This document shows, in pieces, positions 7,347 to 14,654 of a DNA stretch of 23,204 nt (its first letter is position 1; every line of letters begins with the position of its first letter). The DNA comes from Candidatus Nomurabacteria bacterium (lineage in GTDB: Bacteria; Patescibacteriota; Saccharimonadia; Saccharimonadales; Saccharimonadaceae): the NCBI GenBank assembly GCA_031278275.1, contig JAITKW010000037.1:1-23204 (forward strand), written 5' to 3'. The notes beneath the pieces were generated by a model. That model was not told the origin of the DNA. It was given only the letters and a program-made list of their open reading frames with translations, and ran no database searches. Made by a program: the position numbers and the translations under genes.

Positions 7347-7865
7347 ATGGCAGGTATAATATGGATAATTGTCGCGCTAATAATATTGTTTGTGGCAATA
7401 GTGTTTGGGGTGACAATGTTGTTTGGGGCGGCGTTCGTGCCGAGCCACCGACTGCAAACCCGTCAAGCTTTCAAAAAACTAAAGCCTCTGACGAAGAAAG
7501 ACGTGTTGGTGGATTTCGGTTGCGGGAACGGCGTGGTGCTGGAAGAAGCTATCAAAAATGGCGCTGGGCGTGCCATCGGGATAGAACTGAACCCGTTTTT
7601 GGCAATTTTGGCGCACGTTATGAACCACAAAAACGAGAGAATTAAGATAAAATGCGGGAATATGACAAAAGTAAAACTGCCAGAAGACATGACTGTGGCG
7701 TATATTTTCGGGTTGAAGAAAGTGATGAAAAAGCTAAAACCGGTGTTGGAGCGTTATGCTAAGGAGCATGGGCGAACAATTTGGGTGATAAGCCTAGCTT
7801 TTAAGTTCAACGGAATGAAATCCATAAAAAGCTACGGCAGTTATTGGCTCTATAAGATAGAATAA
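7347..7865 (+). CDS. Membrane-anchored class I SAM-dependent methyltransferase
   Basis: 172 residues from the ATG at 7347. The N-terminus is one hydrophobic segment (about 3-28), so the catalytic domain is tied to the membrane. The SAM-binding signature follows: VDFGCGNG (motif I), then an acidic-strand motif IGIELNPF, and CGNMTKVKLPED around motif II/III. This layout, one membrane helix followed by a small Rossmann methyltransferase with ELNP, resembles the FAM173/ATPSCKMT-like lysine methyltransferase group, but the substrate cannot be read from sequence. The C-terminus is short (SYWLYKIE). It lies 69 bases before exonuclease I on the same strand. The start was chosen because a TATAAT lies six bases upstream and because the longer forms put charged residues in front of the helix without a Shine-Dalgarno site. 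Confidence 0.8.
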   Translation: MAGIIWIIVALIILFVAIVFGVTMLFGAAFVPSHRLQTRQAFKKLKPLTKKDVLVDFGCGNGVVLEEAIKNGAGRAIGIELNPFLAILAHVMNHKNERIKIKCGNMTKVKLPEDMTVAYIFGLKKVMKKLKPVLERYAKEHGRTIWVISLAFKFNGMKSIKSYGSYWLYKIE

Positions 7866-7918
7866 AGTTGGCCACCTGACTTACTTGTCACCTTTTTGTT
7901 CCTTTTGTGGCGCAATTG

Positions 7919-7927
7919 TGTTAAACT
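7919..7927 (+). promoter_or_regulatory. Extended -10 box seven bases before the ExoI GTG
   Basis: TGTTAAACT is an extended -10 (TGn plus TAAACT). Seven bases separate it from the GTG at 7935, so the mRNA would be leaderless. Confidence 0.35.
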
Positions 7928-7934
7928 GTTAAGT

Positions 7935-9332
7935 GTGAAGACTTTTTTCTTTTATGATCTTGAAACTAGCGGATTAAGTCCATCTGAAGACCGCATTATG
8001 CAATTTGCGGGGTGGCGAACTGATAAAGATTTGAACCCAATGGGCAATTCCATCAATTTGCTGGTGAAATTAAATGACGATATTTTGCCTAGTCCAGATG
8101 CCGTAATGGTCACCAAAATCACGCCGCAGATGACGCTCCAAGATGGGTTGAGCGAAGTCGGATTGGCGCGTTTTTTGAGTGATGAGATTTTCACGCCAAA
8201 CACTATTATTGTTGGCTTTAACAACGTACGTTTTGACGACCGTTTTATCCAACACTTGTTTTGGCGCAATTTTTTTGATCCATACGAATGGCAATGGAAA
8301 GACGGACGTAGCAAGTGGGACATTTTGGATTTGGTGCGCATGACGCGGGCGCTTCGCCCTGATGGTATTAAATGGCCGATGGACGACAATGGCAAAGCCA
8401 CCAATCGTCTGGAACTCATCACGAAATTGAACGACATTTCGCACAAAAAAGCGCATGATGCTCTGAGCGATGTCGCCGCCACCATCGCCGTGGCGCGCCT
8501 TATTAAACAACACCAGCCAAGATTGTTTGACTTCCTTTTGAAGCTCCGCGACAAAAACGAAGTGAAAAAACTGGTCAATTTGGACAATCCTTGTGAGTTC
8601 GTTTATACTTCTGGCAAATATGATGAAAAGTTTCAAAAAACTACTGTGGCGTTCCCTCTCACCACTGGCAAAAATGGCAATATTGTGGTGTATGACTTAC
8701 GCCACGACCCCACTGATTTTTTGGGAAAAAGCTTGCAAGAGCTGAAAGATATTTTTTTCACCAAATACGAAGCGCGTCAACAAGATGACTATATTCCACT
8801 TCCGGTAAAAGAATTGCAGTTTAATCGTTGCCCAGCCATTGCGCCAGTTTCCGTACTCGCCAAAAATTGGGGAATTATTGGGCTGGGAAAAGAAGAAGTG
8901 GCAAAAAACAAACAACTTTTGTTGCAAAATCCAGATTTTGCCGAAAGAATTCGCGAAGTTTTTGAAGCCACGCCGCCATATGAATCCGCCAAAACCCCCG
9001 AAACTGCGTTGTATGATTCATTTTTGAATGACCGTGATCGTCAAACTTGCGCCGCCATCCGAAATGCCCCCGAAAAAACCTTGTCAGATTTTACGCCAGA
9101 GTTTATTGACGAGCGATTACCCGAACTTTTAATCCATTTCAAAGCTCGCAATTTCCCGAACAGCTTGAACGCCAACGAAGCTAAGAAGTGGCAAGCTTAT
9201 CGCATCGCAAACATCACCCGCCAAGCTCCCAAATATGTCGCCCGTATCCAAGAACTCTTGCGAAATGCCACTTTGAATCAAAAGTTTTTGTTAGACGAAC
9301 TTTCCCTTTGGCTGGAAAGCATTTCGGAATAA
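7935..9332 (+). CDS. sbcB: Exodeoxyribonuclease I
   Basis: Single-strand-specific 3'-5' DNA exonuclease of the DEDD family, used in recombination and mismatch repair. The protein has 465 residues from the GTG at 7935, close to the 475 of E. coli ExoI, which it follows along its whole length. The first acidic pair is D8 and E10 in FFYDLETSG. Other matches are GFNNVRFDD, the DPYxW-WDxLD block, ALRPDGIKWP, KAHDALSDVAATIAVARL with the distal His/Asp, and QPRLFDFLL. The C-terminal helical domain carries FKARNFPNSL. It therefore has the exonuclease core, the SH3-like middle and the ExoI C-terminal domain. An in-frame ATG at 7896 would add 13 residues, but homology begins at KTFFFYDLE and a -10 box lies just before the GTG. 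It is convergent with the slipin gene, 52 bases apart. Confidence 0.93.
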   Translation: MKTFFFYDLETSGLSPSEDRIMQFAGWRTDKDLNPMGNSINLLVKLNDDILPSPDAVMVTKITPQMTLQDGLSEVGLARFLSDEIFTPNTIIVGFNNVRFDDRFIQHLFWRNFFDPYEWQWKDGRSKWDILDLVRMTRALRPDGIKWPMDDNGKATNRLELITKLNDISHKKAHDALSDVAATIAVARLIKQHQPRLFDFLLKLRDKNEVKKLVNLDNPCEFVYTSGKYDEKFQKTTVAFPLTTGKNGNIVVYDLRHDPTDFLGKSLQELKDIFFTKYEARQQDDYIPLPVKELQFNRCPAIAPVSVLAKNWGIIGLGKEEVAKNKQLLLQNPDFAERIREVFEATPPYESAKTPETALYDSFLNDRDRQTCAAIRNAPEKTLSDFTPEFIDERLPELLIHFKARNFPNSLNANEAKKWQAYRIANITRQAPKYVARIQELLRNATLNQKFLLDELSLWLESISE

Positions 9333-9384
9333 CAACGCCACGCCAAAAGATGGTTTTTGTCGCTTATTATGGTTTCAAAGTTTC

Positions 9385-10137
9385 TTATGACTTCACAACT
9401 TGTGAAATAGTATTAGTGAGGTCGGACGGCACAATAACGATGGTTTTTTGCGATGGCTCGGTGGAGATTTTTTCCAAAGTTTGCAACGTGCGAATACTAA
9501 TGCCACCGGCGGTATTGGCAAGAAGAGACGCGGCGTCCGCAATGGCTTGGGCGGCGGACTTTTCACCTTCGGCGGAGATAATCACGGCGCGCCTTTCACG
9601 TTCGGCCTCAGCTTGTTTTGCCATAGCACGTTTCATGTCGTTTGGCAATTCAATGTTTTGCAACTTTACATTTTCCACGTCAATACCCCATTTATCGGTT
9701 TGCGCATCCACGATTTCTTTGATTTGCTGGCTAATTTCATCGCGCTTTGATAACAAATCGTCCAATTCAAAGTTACCCGTCACATCTCTTAACGCCGCTT
9801 GGGCAAATTGGGACGTGGCATACACGTAATTGGTAGTTTCCAAAATCGCTTTCGCCGAATCAATCACCCGAAAATACACAATTGCGTCCACGTTTACTGT
9901 CACGTTGTCGCGCGTAATTACTTCTTGTTTCGGCACATCAATCGGCGTAGTTCGCACGTCAACCTTAATCATTCTTTGCAACGCTGGAATGACCAAGCGC
10001 AGACCGGGGTTTCTCATGCCACTAAACTTGCCCAATGTCAAAATAACTCCCCTTTCATACTGATTGACAACTTTTACCCCAGATAGGATAAAAATTACTA
10101 TTAAAATTGCACCATAGATGATAATTGCGGTTCCCAT
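9385..10137 (-). CDS. Slipin (stomatin/SPFH-family membrane protein)
   Basis: 250 residues. An N-terminal hydrophobic segment (about 3-20) is followed by the SPFH/band 7 domain. The domain contains VNQYERGVILTLGKF, NPGLRLVIPALQRM, DVRTTPIDVPKQEVITRDN, VDAIVYFRV and LRDVTGNFELDDLLSKR. A charged helical stretch (AKQAEAERERRAVIISAEGE) and a short tail follow. Such proteins form membrane-bound oligomers that organise lipid microdomains and often guard proteases. Bacterial slipins usually sit beside an NfeD partner, but none is found here. The start at 10137 has a very strong Shine-Dalgarno site. The gene is divergent from rarA with only 35 bases between the start codons. Family assignment is secure; the precise role in this organism is unknown. 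Confidence 0.92.
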   Translation of the reverse strand: MGTAIIIYGAILIVIFILSGVKVVNQYERGVILTLGKFSGMRNPGLRLVIPALQRMIKVDVRTTPIDVPKQEVITRDNVTVNVDAIVYFRVIDSAKAILETTNYVYATSQFAQAALRDVTGNFELDDLLSKRDEISQQIKEIVDAQTDKWGIDVENVKLQNIELPNDMKRAMAKQAEAERERRAVIISAEGEKSAAQAIADAASLLANTAGGISIRTLQTLEKISTEPSQKTIVIVPSDLTNTISQVVKS

Positions 10138-10140
10138 GTT

Positions 10141-10150
10141 CCCCTCCTTT
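10141..10150 (-). promoter_or_regulatory. Strong Shine-Dalgarno site of the slipin gene
   Basis: AAAGGAGGGG lies three bases before the ATG at 10137 and is the best ribosome-binding site in the window. It contrasts with the divergent rarA, which has none. Confidence 0.75.
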
Positions 10151-10158
10151 ATATATGG

Positions 10159-10164
10159 TATACT
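10159..10164 (+). promoter_or_regulatory. TATACT eight bases before the rarA ATG (leaderless start)
   Basis: TATACT ends at 10164 and the ATG is at 10173, leaving room for at most a couple of untranslated bases and no Shine-Dalgarno site. The box overlaps the GTATAC palindrome (10158-10163) and so could serve both strands of this 35-base divergent region. Confidence 0.5.
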
Positions 10165-10172
10165 ATATCACA

Positions 10173-11345
10173 ATGAATAATATTCCGCTAGCTGAAAAAG
10201 TACGCCCCAAGAAACTAAGTGAGGTTTTGGGGCAGACGCATTTGATTGGCGAAAGTAAAATCTTAACGCGAATTATTGAAAAGAAAGAACCCGTAAACTT
10301 GATTTTTTGGGGGCCGCCTGGAACGGGCAAGACAACTTTGGCACGGATTGTGGCTTCGGAACTTTTGGCAGATTTTATTGAGATTTCAGCAGTGACCTCC
10401 GGCAAGAAAGACGTGGAAAAAATCGTGGCAAGAGCGCGACAAAATTGGGGGCTTAATTTGCGTACAGTGTTGTTTGTGGACGAAATCCATCGTTTCAACA
10501 AGGCGCAACAAGACGCTTTTTTGCCACACGTGGAGTCGGGGTTGATTACTTTGATTGGCGCGACCACCGAAAATCCGAGTTTTGAGGTGATTTCGCCACT
10601 GCTTTCAAGGTCACGGGTGTTGGTTTTGAATAAGTTAAACAAAGATGAAATTATCGCAACCGTGAAACGTGCTTTGAAATTAGAGGGCGCAACAAAACGG
10701 GTCAATAAATCTGCGATTGATTATTTGGCGGAATTGTCTGGCGGCGATGCACGGATTGCGTTGTCTAATTTGGAATTGGCGCTCAATCTCTCCGACAAAG
10801 TGACGATTGAAATCGTGCAACAGGCGGCGCAAAAAATCGTGCCTGGATATGACAAAAAAGGCGACATGCATTATGACGTGATTTCAGCGTTTATTAAATC
10901 CATGCGCGGTGGCGATGTGGATGCGGCGCTATATTATTTGGCTAGGATGTTGCAAGCGGGCGAAGACCCCAAGTTCGTGGCGCGGCGCATGGTGATTTTT
11001 GCAAGTGAAGATATTGGGCTGGCGGGAAATGGCGCGTTGGGTTTGGCGCTCAATGCCTTTATGGCGGTGGAAAGAATTGGCATGCCAGAGTCAGGAATTA
11101 TTTTGAGCCACGTAGTGGTGGCGTTAGCAAAAGCCAAAAAATCGCGCGAAAGTTATGATATGTGGGTAAAAGCGCAAAACATTGCCGAAAAAACGCCTCA
11201 CTTGCCCGTACCAATTTGGTTGCGCAACGCCCCCACTAAGTTGATGAAAGATTTGGGCTTCGGCAAGGGGCAAAAATGGAAAGCCGGCTTTCACTTGGAC
11301 AAATCATACTTACCAGACGGCGTGGAGCCGTTCACGAAAGATTAA
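10173..11345 (+). CDS. rarA: Replication-associated recombination protein RarA/MgsA (AAA+ ATPase)
   Basis: 390 residues. AAA+ ATPase of the clamp-loader-like RarA/MgsA/WRNIP1 family, which acts at stalled replication forks. The N-terminus LAEKVRPKKLSEVLGQTHL is typical. Walker A is GPPGTGKT (47-54), Walker B VLFVDEIHRF (99-108), followed by NKAQQDAFLPHVE and sensor 1 GATTENPSFEV. SRSRVL carries the arginine finger, and SGGDARIALSNLE is sensor 2. The C-terminal tetramerisation domain is complete (YDKKGDMHYDVISAFIKSMRG, ASEDIGLA, PVPIWLRNAPTKLMKDLG). The length is slightly shorter than E. coli RarA (447). The ATG at 10173 is chosen over an in-frame upstream ATG (10125) because that one would overlap the slipin start and add non-homologous residues. 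Confidence 0.95.
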   Translation: MNNIPLAEKVRPKKLSEVLGQTHLIGESKILTRIIEKKEPVNLIFWGPPGTGKTTLARIVASELLADFIEISAVTSGKKDVEKIVARARQNWGLNLRTVLFVDEIHRFNKAQQDAFLPHVESGLITLIGATTENPSFEVISPLLSRSRVLVLNKLNKDEIIATVKRALKLEGATKRVNKSAIDYLAELSGGDARIALSNLELALNLSDKVTIEIVQQAAQKIVPGYDKKGDMHYDVISAFIKSMRGGDVDAALYYLARMLQAGEDPKFVARRMVIFASEDIGLAGNGALGLALNAFMAVERIGMPESGIILSHVVVALAKAKKSRESYDMWVKAQNIAEKTPHLPVPIWLRNAPTKLMKDLGFGKGQKWKAGFHLDKSYLPDGVEPFTKD

Positions 11346-11404
11346 TCTTGTTTTCATATTTTTAGGCTTGGTAAGAAATATATTGACTTTTTGCTAATAA
11401 AGCC

Positions 11405-11433
11405 TTGACACGCTTATATTAATCAGCTATACT
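11405..11433 (+). promoter_or_regulatory. Consensus sigma70 promoter of the RCC1-repeat surface gene
   Basis: A perfect TTGACA (11405-11410), a 17-base spacer and TATACT (11428-11433, five of six matches) make this the strongest promoter in the window. Transcription would start near 11440 and give a leader of about 57 bases. Confidence 0.8.
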
Positions 11434-11469
11434 TACCTGCAAGTGTAGAGAAATAAAAATATAACTAAT

Positions 11470-11478
11470 TAACTTGCG
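11470..11478 (+). promoter_or_regulatory. Leader block TAACTTGCG shared with the TIG-LamG gene
   Basis: The block is identical to the one at 7140-7148 and again exactly 18 bases before the ATG. A purine-rich GAGAGAAGGA (11480-11489) between block and ATG 11497 is the likely Shine-Dalgarno site. Confidence 0.55.
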
Positions 11479-11496
11479 GGAGAGAAGGATAGCTTT

Positions 11497-11574
11497 ATGT
11501 TGAGTATAAAAAATATGAAAACAAAATCAATTAATACCCCCCCCCTCGTTATTTTCGTGAACGTGGCATTTTGA
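11497..11574 (+). other. Leader ORF, out of frame with the RCC1-repeat protein because of a 9-C tract
   Basis: ATG 11497 is the only start with the promoter, the conserved leader and a Shine-Dalgarno site (AGAAGGA) in place. As written it encodes only 25 residues: after MLSIKNMKTKSINTPP the frame reaches TGA at 11572-11574. Adding one C to the tract gives PPRYFRERGILTRGSNGRK and runs on without a stop into the surface protein to 13376 (626 residues in all). Eight C would stop almost at once. I read it as the detached 5' end of the next gene, that is, the OFF phase. A homopolymer sequencing error would give the same picture. Confidence 0.65.
11537..11545 (+). repeat. Homopolymer of 9 C at codons 14-17 of the RCC1 gene leader
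   Basis: Nine C follow AATA. Ten would restore the frame. The tract occupies almost the same codon position as the 10-G tract of the TIG-LamG gene. Confidence 0.75.
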
Positions 11575-13376
11575 CAAGGGGTAGTAACGGACGAAAAATG
11601 TTAAGGGTGTTGCGCATTGAATGTGCGCTAGTTTTTTTGGCTATAATTATGACGCTCGTCGTATCGACCTACAGTAGTCAACAATTATATGTTTCTAACA
11701 TTGACGCTTATGCGACTCAAGACATTTCTATAAGCGAAACTACTGGCCCCACTGTTGGCGGCACGGAAGTGGAGATAGATTGTGGCGGGTGCAGCTTGGC
11801 GGTTAAAATAACCAAGACGGCGGCTGGTTGGACGCATGCTTTAGCGTTGGACGATATGGGCACAGTTTACGCTTGGGGCAGCAATAGCTACGGCGAACTA
11901 GGTATTGGTAATGCGACTACAGATGATGTCGCAGCGCCAGTAAAGGTTGATGGTCTTGACAAGATAGTGGCTATTGCGGCTGGAGGTGAGCACTCCATGG
12001 CAATAAATGAAGCGGGCGAACTTTATATATGGGGGAATAATAGCTATGGTCAGATTGGTAATGGCACAACAGTAAATGTAAGCAGCCCAATTAAACTTAA
12101 TGGCTTGGGCGGAGCTAGTAACGCTATTTCCGCGGACACTAAAATTGTTGCAATAGCTGCTAGGGGCTATCATTCATTAGCTGTTGACGAAAATGGTAAG
12201 TTGTATGCGTGGGGGAGGAATGACACCGGCCAAGTTGGTAATGGGACTAGCATAAGCAATGTACTGCGTCCAATAAAAATTAATGGTTTGCAAGATAATA
12301 CGCCAAATGCAATTACCAACAACACGAGAATTGTCGCTGTGGCGGCCGGACGTTTTCATTCTTTGGCAGTTGATGATTCAGGATTAGTCTATGCTTGGGG
12401 TAAAAATACTGACGGACAAATTGGTAATGGTAATAAAAGTAATGATAATGTTTTGGCACCTATTGTTATAAATGGTTATGGTGGGGAATCGAATGCTATT
12501 AAAGCCTCAACGAAAATCGTGACAATTTCTGCAGGGCTATACTTTTCGATTGTTTCGGACATTGAAGGCAATGTTTACACATGGGGCAAAAATGACTACG
12601 GTCAGCTTGGAGATGGCTCAACTACGGACACCACCACTCCAAAATTACTAGCTAGATTGTCAAATATTACAAAGCTAGCTGGCGGAGGGCGGCATGTTTT
12701 GGCTGTAAGTAACGACGGCGAAGTTTATACTTGGGGCCAAAACAACTATGGGCAAATTGGGAATGAGGCAACTGCAACAAACGGAGTTTCGACACCACAG
12801 CTCATAACGACATTAGAAGATATTACGGCGATTGCTGGTGGCGGTGAATCTTCATATGCGGTGAACAATGACGGAGAATTATTTAGTTGGGGTCACGACA
12901 ATAGAGATCAAACTGGTAACGGCGCAGTGAAGAATACTAACGTAACCTCGCCACTGCTGATTAACAATCTAGAAGCTGGTGTGCCAAATGCTATATCTGG
13001 GAGTAACCGGACATTAGAAGTTTGGTTCGACGATACCCTTGCAGAAGCTGCATGCGTGGACGGGGTCGTATTCGCTACTACACCGCCACACGTGCAGGGT
13101 AAAGTAGACATCACGATTAAAATTGGCAATGACACTGTGGTTTTGGCAGAAGGTTTTGAATATATTGATGATGAGGAAGAAGAAGGTGGCGGTGTTGACG
13201 ATGGAGGTGGTAATGAAGGTATTGACGAGGAGAATGAGGAAAATGAAGGTGCTGATGATGAAGATGCCATATCTGATGACGATATTAATTCCGATGACGG
13301 AGCCACTATCCCTGATGACATAATTGGTGTACCAAACACAGGACTTGCGCCGCTGTCAGCTTTGAAGAGCAAGTAG
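11571..13376 (+). CDS. Surface protein with seven-repeat RCC1 propeller inserted in a TIG-like domain; VPNTG but no anchor
   Basis: 601 residues counted from the TTG at 11571; an in-frame ATG at 11598 would give 592. Neither start has a strong ribosome site, and the expected start is ATG 11497 in a shifted frame. A basic patch and a hydrophobic segment (about 17-32) act as signal or anchor. SETTGPTVGGTEVEI (55-69) looks like the first strand of an IPT/TIG domain. Then seven RCC1 repeats follow, each marked by HSLAVDxxG-x-x-YAWG-NxxGQ-GNG, to about residue 470. The second half of the TIG domain (VDITIKIGNDTVVLAEGFEYI) comes next. The tail is a very acidic Asp/Glu/Gly linker, VPNTG (587-591) and only ten more residues. 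Regulator-of-chromosome-condensation repeats form seven-bladed propellers used for protein binding. A role as an adhesin is inference. It is convergent with ackA, eight bases apart. Confidence 0.85.
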   Translation: MTRGSNGRKMLRVLRIECALVFLAIIMTLVVSTYSSQQLYVSNIDAYATQDISISETTGPTVGGTEVEIDCGGCSLAVKITKTAAGWTHALALDDMGTVYAWGSNSYGELGIGNATTDDVAAPVKVDGLDKIVAIAAGGEHSMAINEAGELYIWGNNSYGQIGNGTTVNVSSPIKLNGLGGASNAISADTKIVAIAARGYHSLAVDENGKLYAWGRNDTGQVGNGTSISNVLRPIKINGLQDNTPNAITNNTRIVAVAAGRFHSLAVDDSGLVYAWGKNTDGQIGNGNKSNDNVLAPIVINGYGGESNAIKASTKIVTISAGLYFSIVSDIEGNVYTWGKNDYGQLGDGSTTDTTTPKLLARLSNITKLAGGGRHVLAVSNDGEVYTWGQNNYGQIGNEATATNGVSTPQLITTLEDITAIAGGGESSYAVNNDGELFSWGHDNRDQTGNGAVKNTNVTSPLLINNLEAGVPNAISGSNRTLEVWFDDTLAEAACVDGVVFATTPPHVQGKVDITIKIGNDTVVLAEGFEYIDDEEEEGGGVDDGGGNEGIDEENEENEGADDEDAISDDDINSDDGATIPDDIIGVPNTGLAPLSALKSK

Positions 13377-13384
13377 CCTGTATC

Positions 13385-14578
13385 TCACGCTACCAAATCC
13401 AACGCCTGCAAAATCATTTCGTCCGTTTCGTTGGTTTTGATGACGTAAATTGGTTTGAAAATGTCTTTGCCAACATTTACCAAAGTTTTGCCAGATAATC
13501 CTTCTTCGTTTTTGGTCTCATCAATCCTGAAACCTAAAAACTCCAATTGTTTCATAATGTCGGCACGCGCAATACTACTACGCTCGCCAATGGTCGCCGC
13601 GAACACAATCGCATCCACGCCACCAAGACTCGCCACCATTTGCCCAATCGCCGTTTGCAAACGATAAATAAACAAATCATACGCCAGCTTGGCATTGCCA
13701 TCACCTTTTTCGCGCAACTTCAAAACCTCGCGCAAATCATCGCTGCCCGCCATACCGGAAAAACCAGATTTTTTGTTCAAAAACTGCGACAATTCTAAAT
13801 CCGTTTCAAAACCCATTTCACGCTTGATGTCAAGTGCCGCTTCAACGTCAATTGAACCGCTACGGGTCGCCATCATCACGCCTTCCAGCGGCGAAAACCC
13901 CATTGTATTATCAACCGACTTGCCGTTCTCCACTGCCGAAACTGACGAACCGCTACCTATGTGGCAAACAATTAGTTTTTTGGGCAAAATATCCTCTGTT
14001 TTCATCGTCCGAACCACCGAAGCCACCGACAGTCCGTGATAACCATAACGGCGAATTTCTAATTTGTCCGCCAAGTTTGGGTCAATGGCGTAATATTTAC
14101 GCACCATTGGTTTGGTTTGATGAAACTTGCTGTCGGAAACCGCCACAATTTTCAACTTCGGATAAGCTTGTTTGAATGCCACAATTTCTTGCGCCAAAAC
14201 CGGAATATGAAGCGGGGCTTTTGGGGCAACTTCGTCTATTTTTGTCAAAAACTCTTCGTCAACTACGTGGTGTTTGGTCATATAATCGCTCGGTGCCACC
14301 ACGCGAATTGTTAAAATATCAATATTTTGTGTCGGGCTTAAAGCGCCCAATTCCACCAAAATATTTTTGAGTTGCAAAGTCGCTTGTGTGAAATTGTCAA
14401 AACTTTGGTCAAGCCGCCGCTCATTACCGTCCGCGTCACGACCCGTGCAAACAATTTTGCCACCCTCATACTCAAAATGCATTGACACCCAAAGTTTTGT
14501 GCCGTGATACAGAGCGTATTTACGGCTGGAGCTACCTGGATTTGCCACCAAAATTAGCTTTTCTGTTTTGTCTTCCAT
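13385..14578 (-). CDS. ackA: Acetate kinase (divergent)
   Basis: Transfers phosphate between acetyl phosphate and ADP, giving ATP and acetate. 397 residues from the ATG at 14578, the normal length. Visible ASKHA-fold motifs and likely equivalents of known residues are N13 in NPGSSSRKYALY, R92 in IRVVAPS, H124 in PLHIP and D149 in VSDSKFHQT. The series continues with H181 in GYHGLSV, CHIGSGSS, R239 in ATRSGSID, and FAATIGERSS near the C-terminus. Several canonical stretches are altered: the usual HRVVHGGE is IRVVAPSDY, FDTAFHQ is SDSKFHQ, and HGTSH is HGLSV. It is therefore a diverged branch. Start 14578 has AAGGA five bases upstream; a TTG 16 codons earlier is possible but unlikely. It is the last gene of the phosphoketolase-ABC string and has its own candidate promoter. 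It makes ATP from the acetyl phosphate that phosphoketolase produces. Confidence 0.9.
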   Translation of the reverse strand: MEDKTEKLILVANPGSSSRKYALYHGTKLWVSMHFEYEGGKIVCTGRDADGNERRLDQSFDNFTQATLQLKNILVELGALSPTQNIDILTIRVVAPSDYMTKHHVVDEEFLTKIDEVAPKAPLHIPVLAQEIVAFKQAYPKLKIVAVSDSKFHQTKPMVRKYYAIDPNLADKLEIRRYGYHGLSVASVVRTMKTEDILPKKLIVCHIGSGSSVSAVENGKSVDNTMGFSPLEGVMMATRSGSIDVEAALDIKREMGFETDLELSQFLNKKSGFSGMAGSDDLREVLKLREKGDGNAKLAYDLFIYRLQTAIGQMVASLGGVDAIVFAATIGERSSIARADIMKQLEFLGFRIDETKNEEGLSGKTLVNVGKDIFKPIYVIKTNETDEMILQALDLVA

Positions 14579-14583
14579 AATAA

Positions 14584-14588
14584 TCCTT
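14584..14588 (-). promoter_or_regulatory. Shine-Dalgarno site deciding the ackA start
   Basis: AAGGA lies five bases before the ATG at 14578, which supports that start over the upstream in-frame TTG at 14626. Confidence 0.55.
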
Positions 14589-14625
14589 TTCTTGATTAAC
14601 TTTTTGTTATCATTTTTCCTCGTCA

Positions 14626-14654
14626 ATTATACCAACAAGCTAATCTTCGCGCAA
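14626..14654 (-). promoter_or_regulatory. Candidate internal promoter for ackA
   Basis: On the minus strand TGGTATAAT (14626-14634) is an extended -10 box with a perfect TATAAT. A TTGCGC (14649-14654, four of six matches) lies 17 bases upstream. The -35 box overlaps the 3' end of the permease gene. It would let ackA be expressed apart from the rest of the string. Confidence 0.5.

Noticed and set aside
9188..9829. 213-codon plus-strand frame over the end of sbcB and the slipin gene
   Set aside because: It overlaps two clear genes and shows no recognisable domain.
11350..11410. AGGCTT ... AAGCCT as a terminator after rarA
   Set aside because: The six-base arms are some 35 bases apart, with no further pairing and no T run after the second arm.
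12908..13372. Serine-rich 154-codon open frame on the minus strand
   Set aside because: It is the mirror of the Asp/Glu/Gly linker of the RCC1 protein (GAT/GAA codons read backwards as TCA/TTC-like) and has no start signals.
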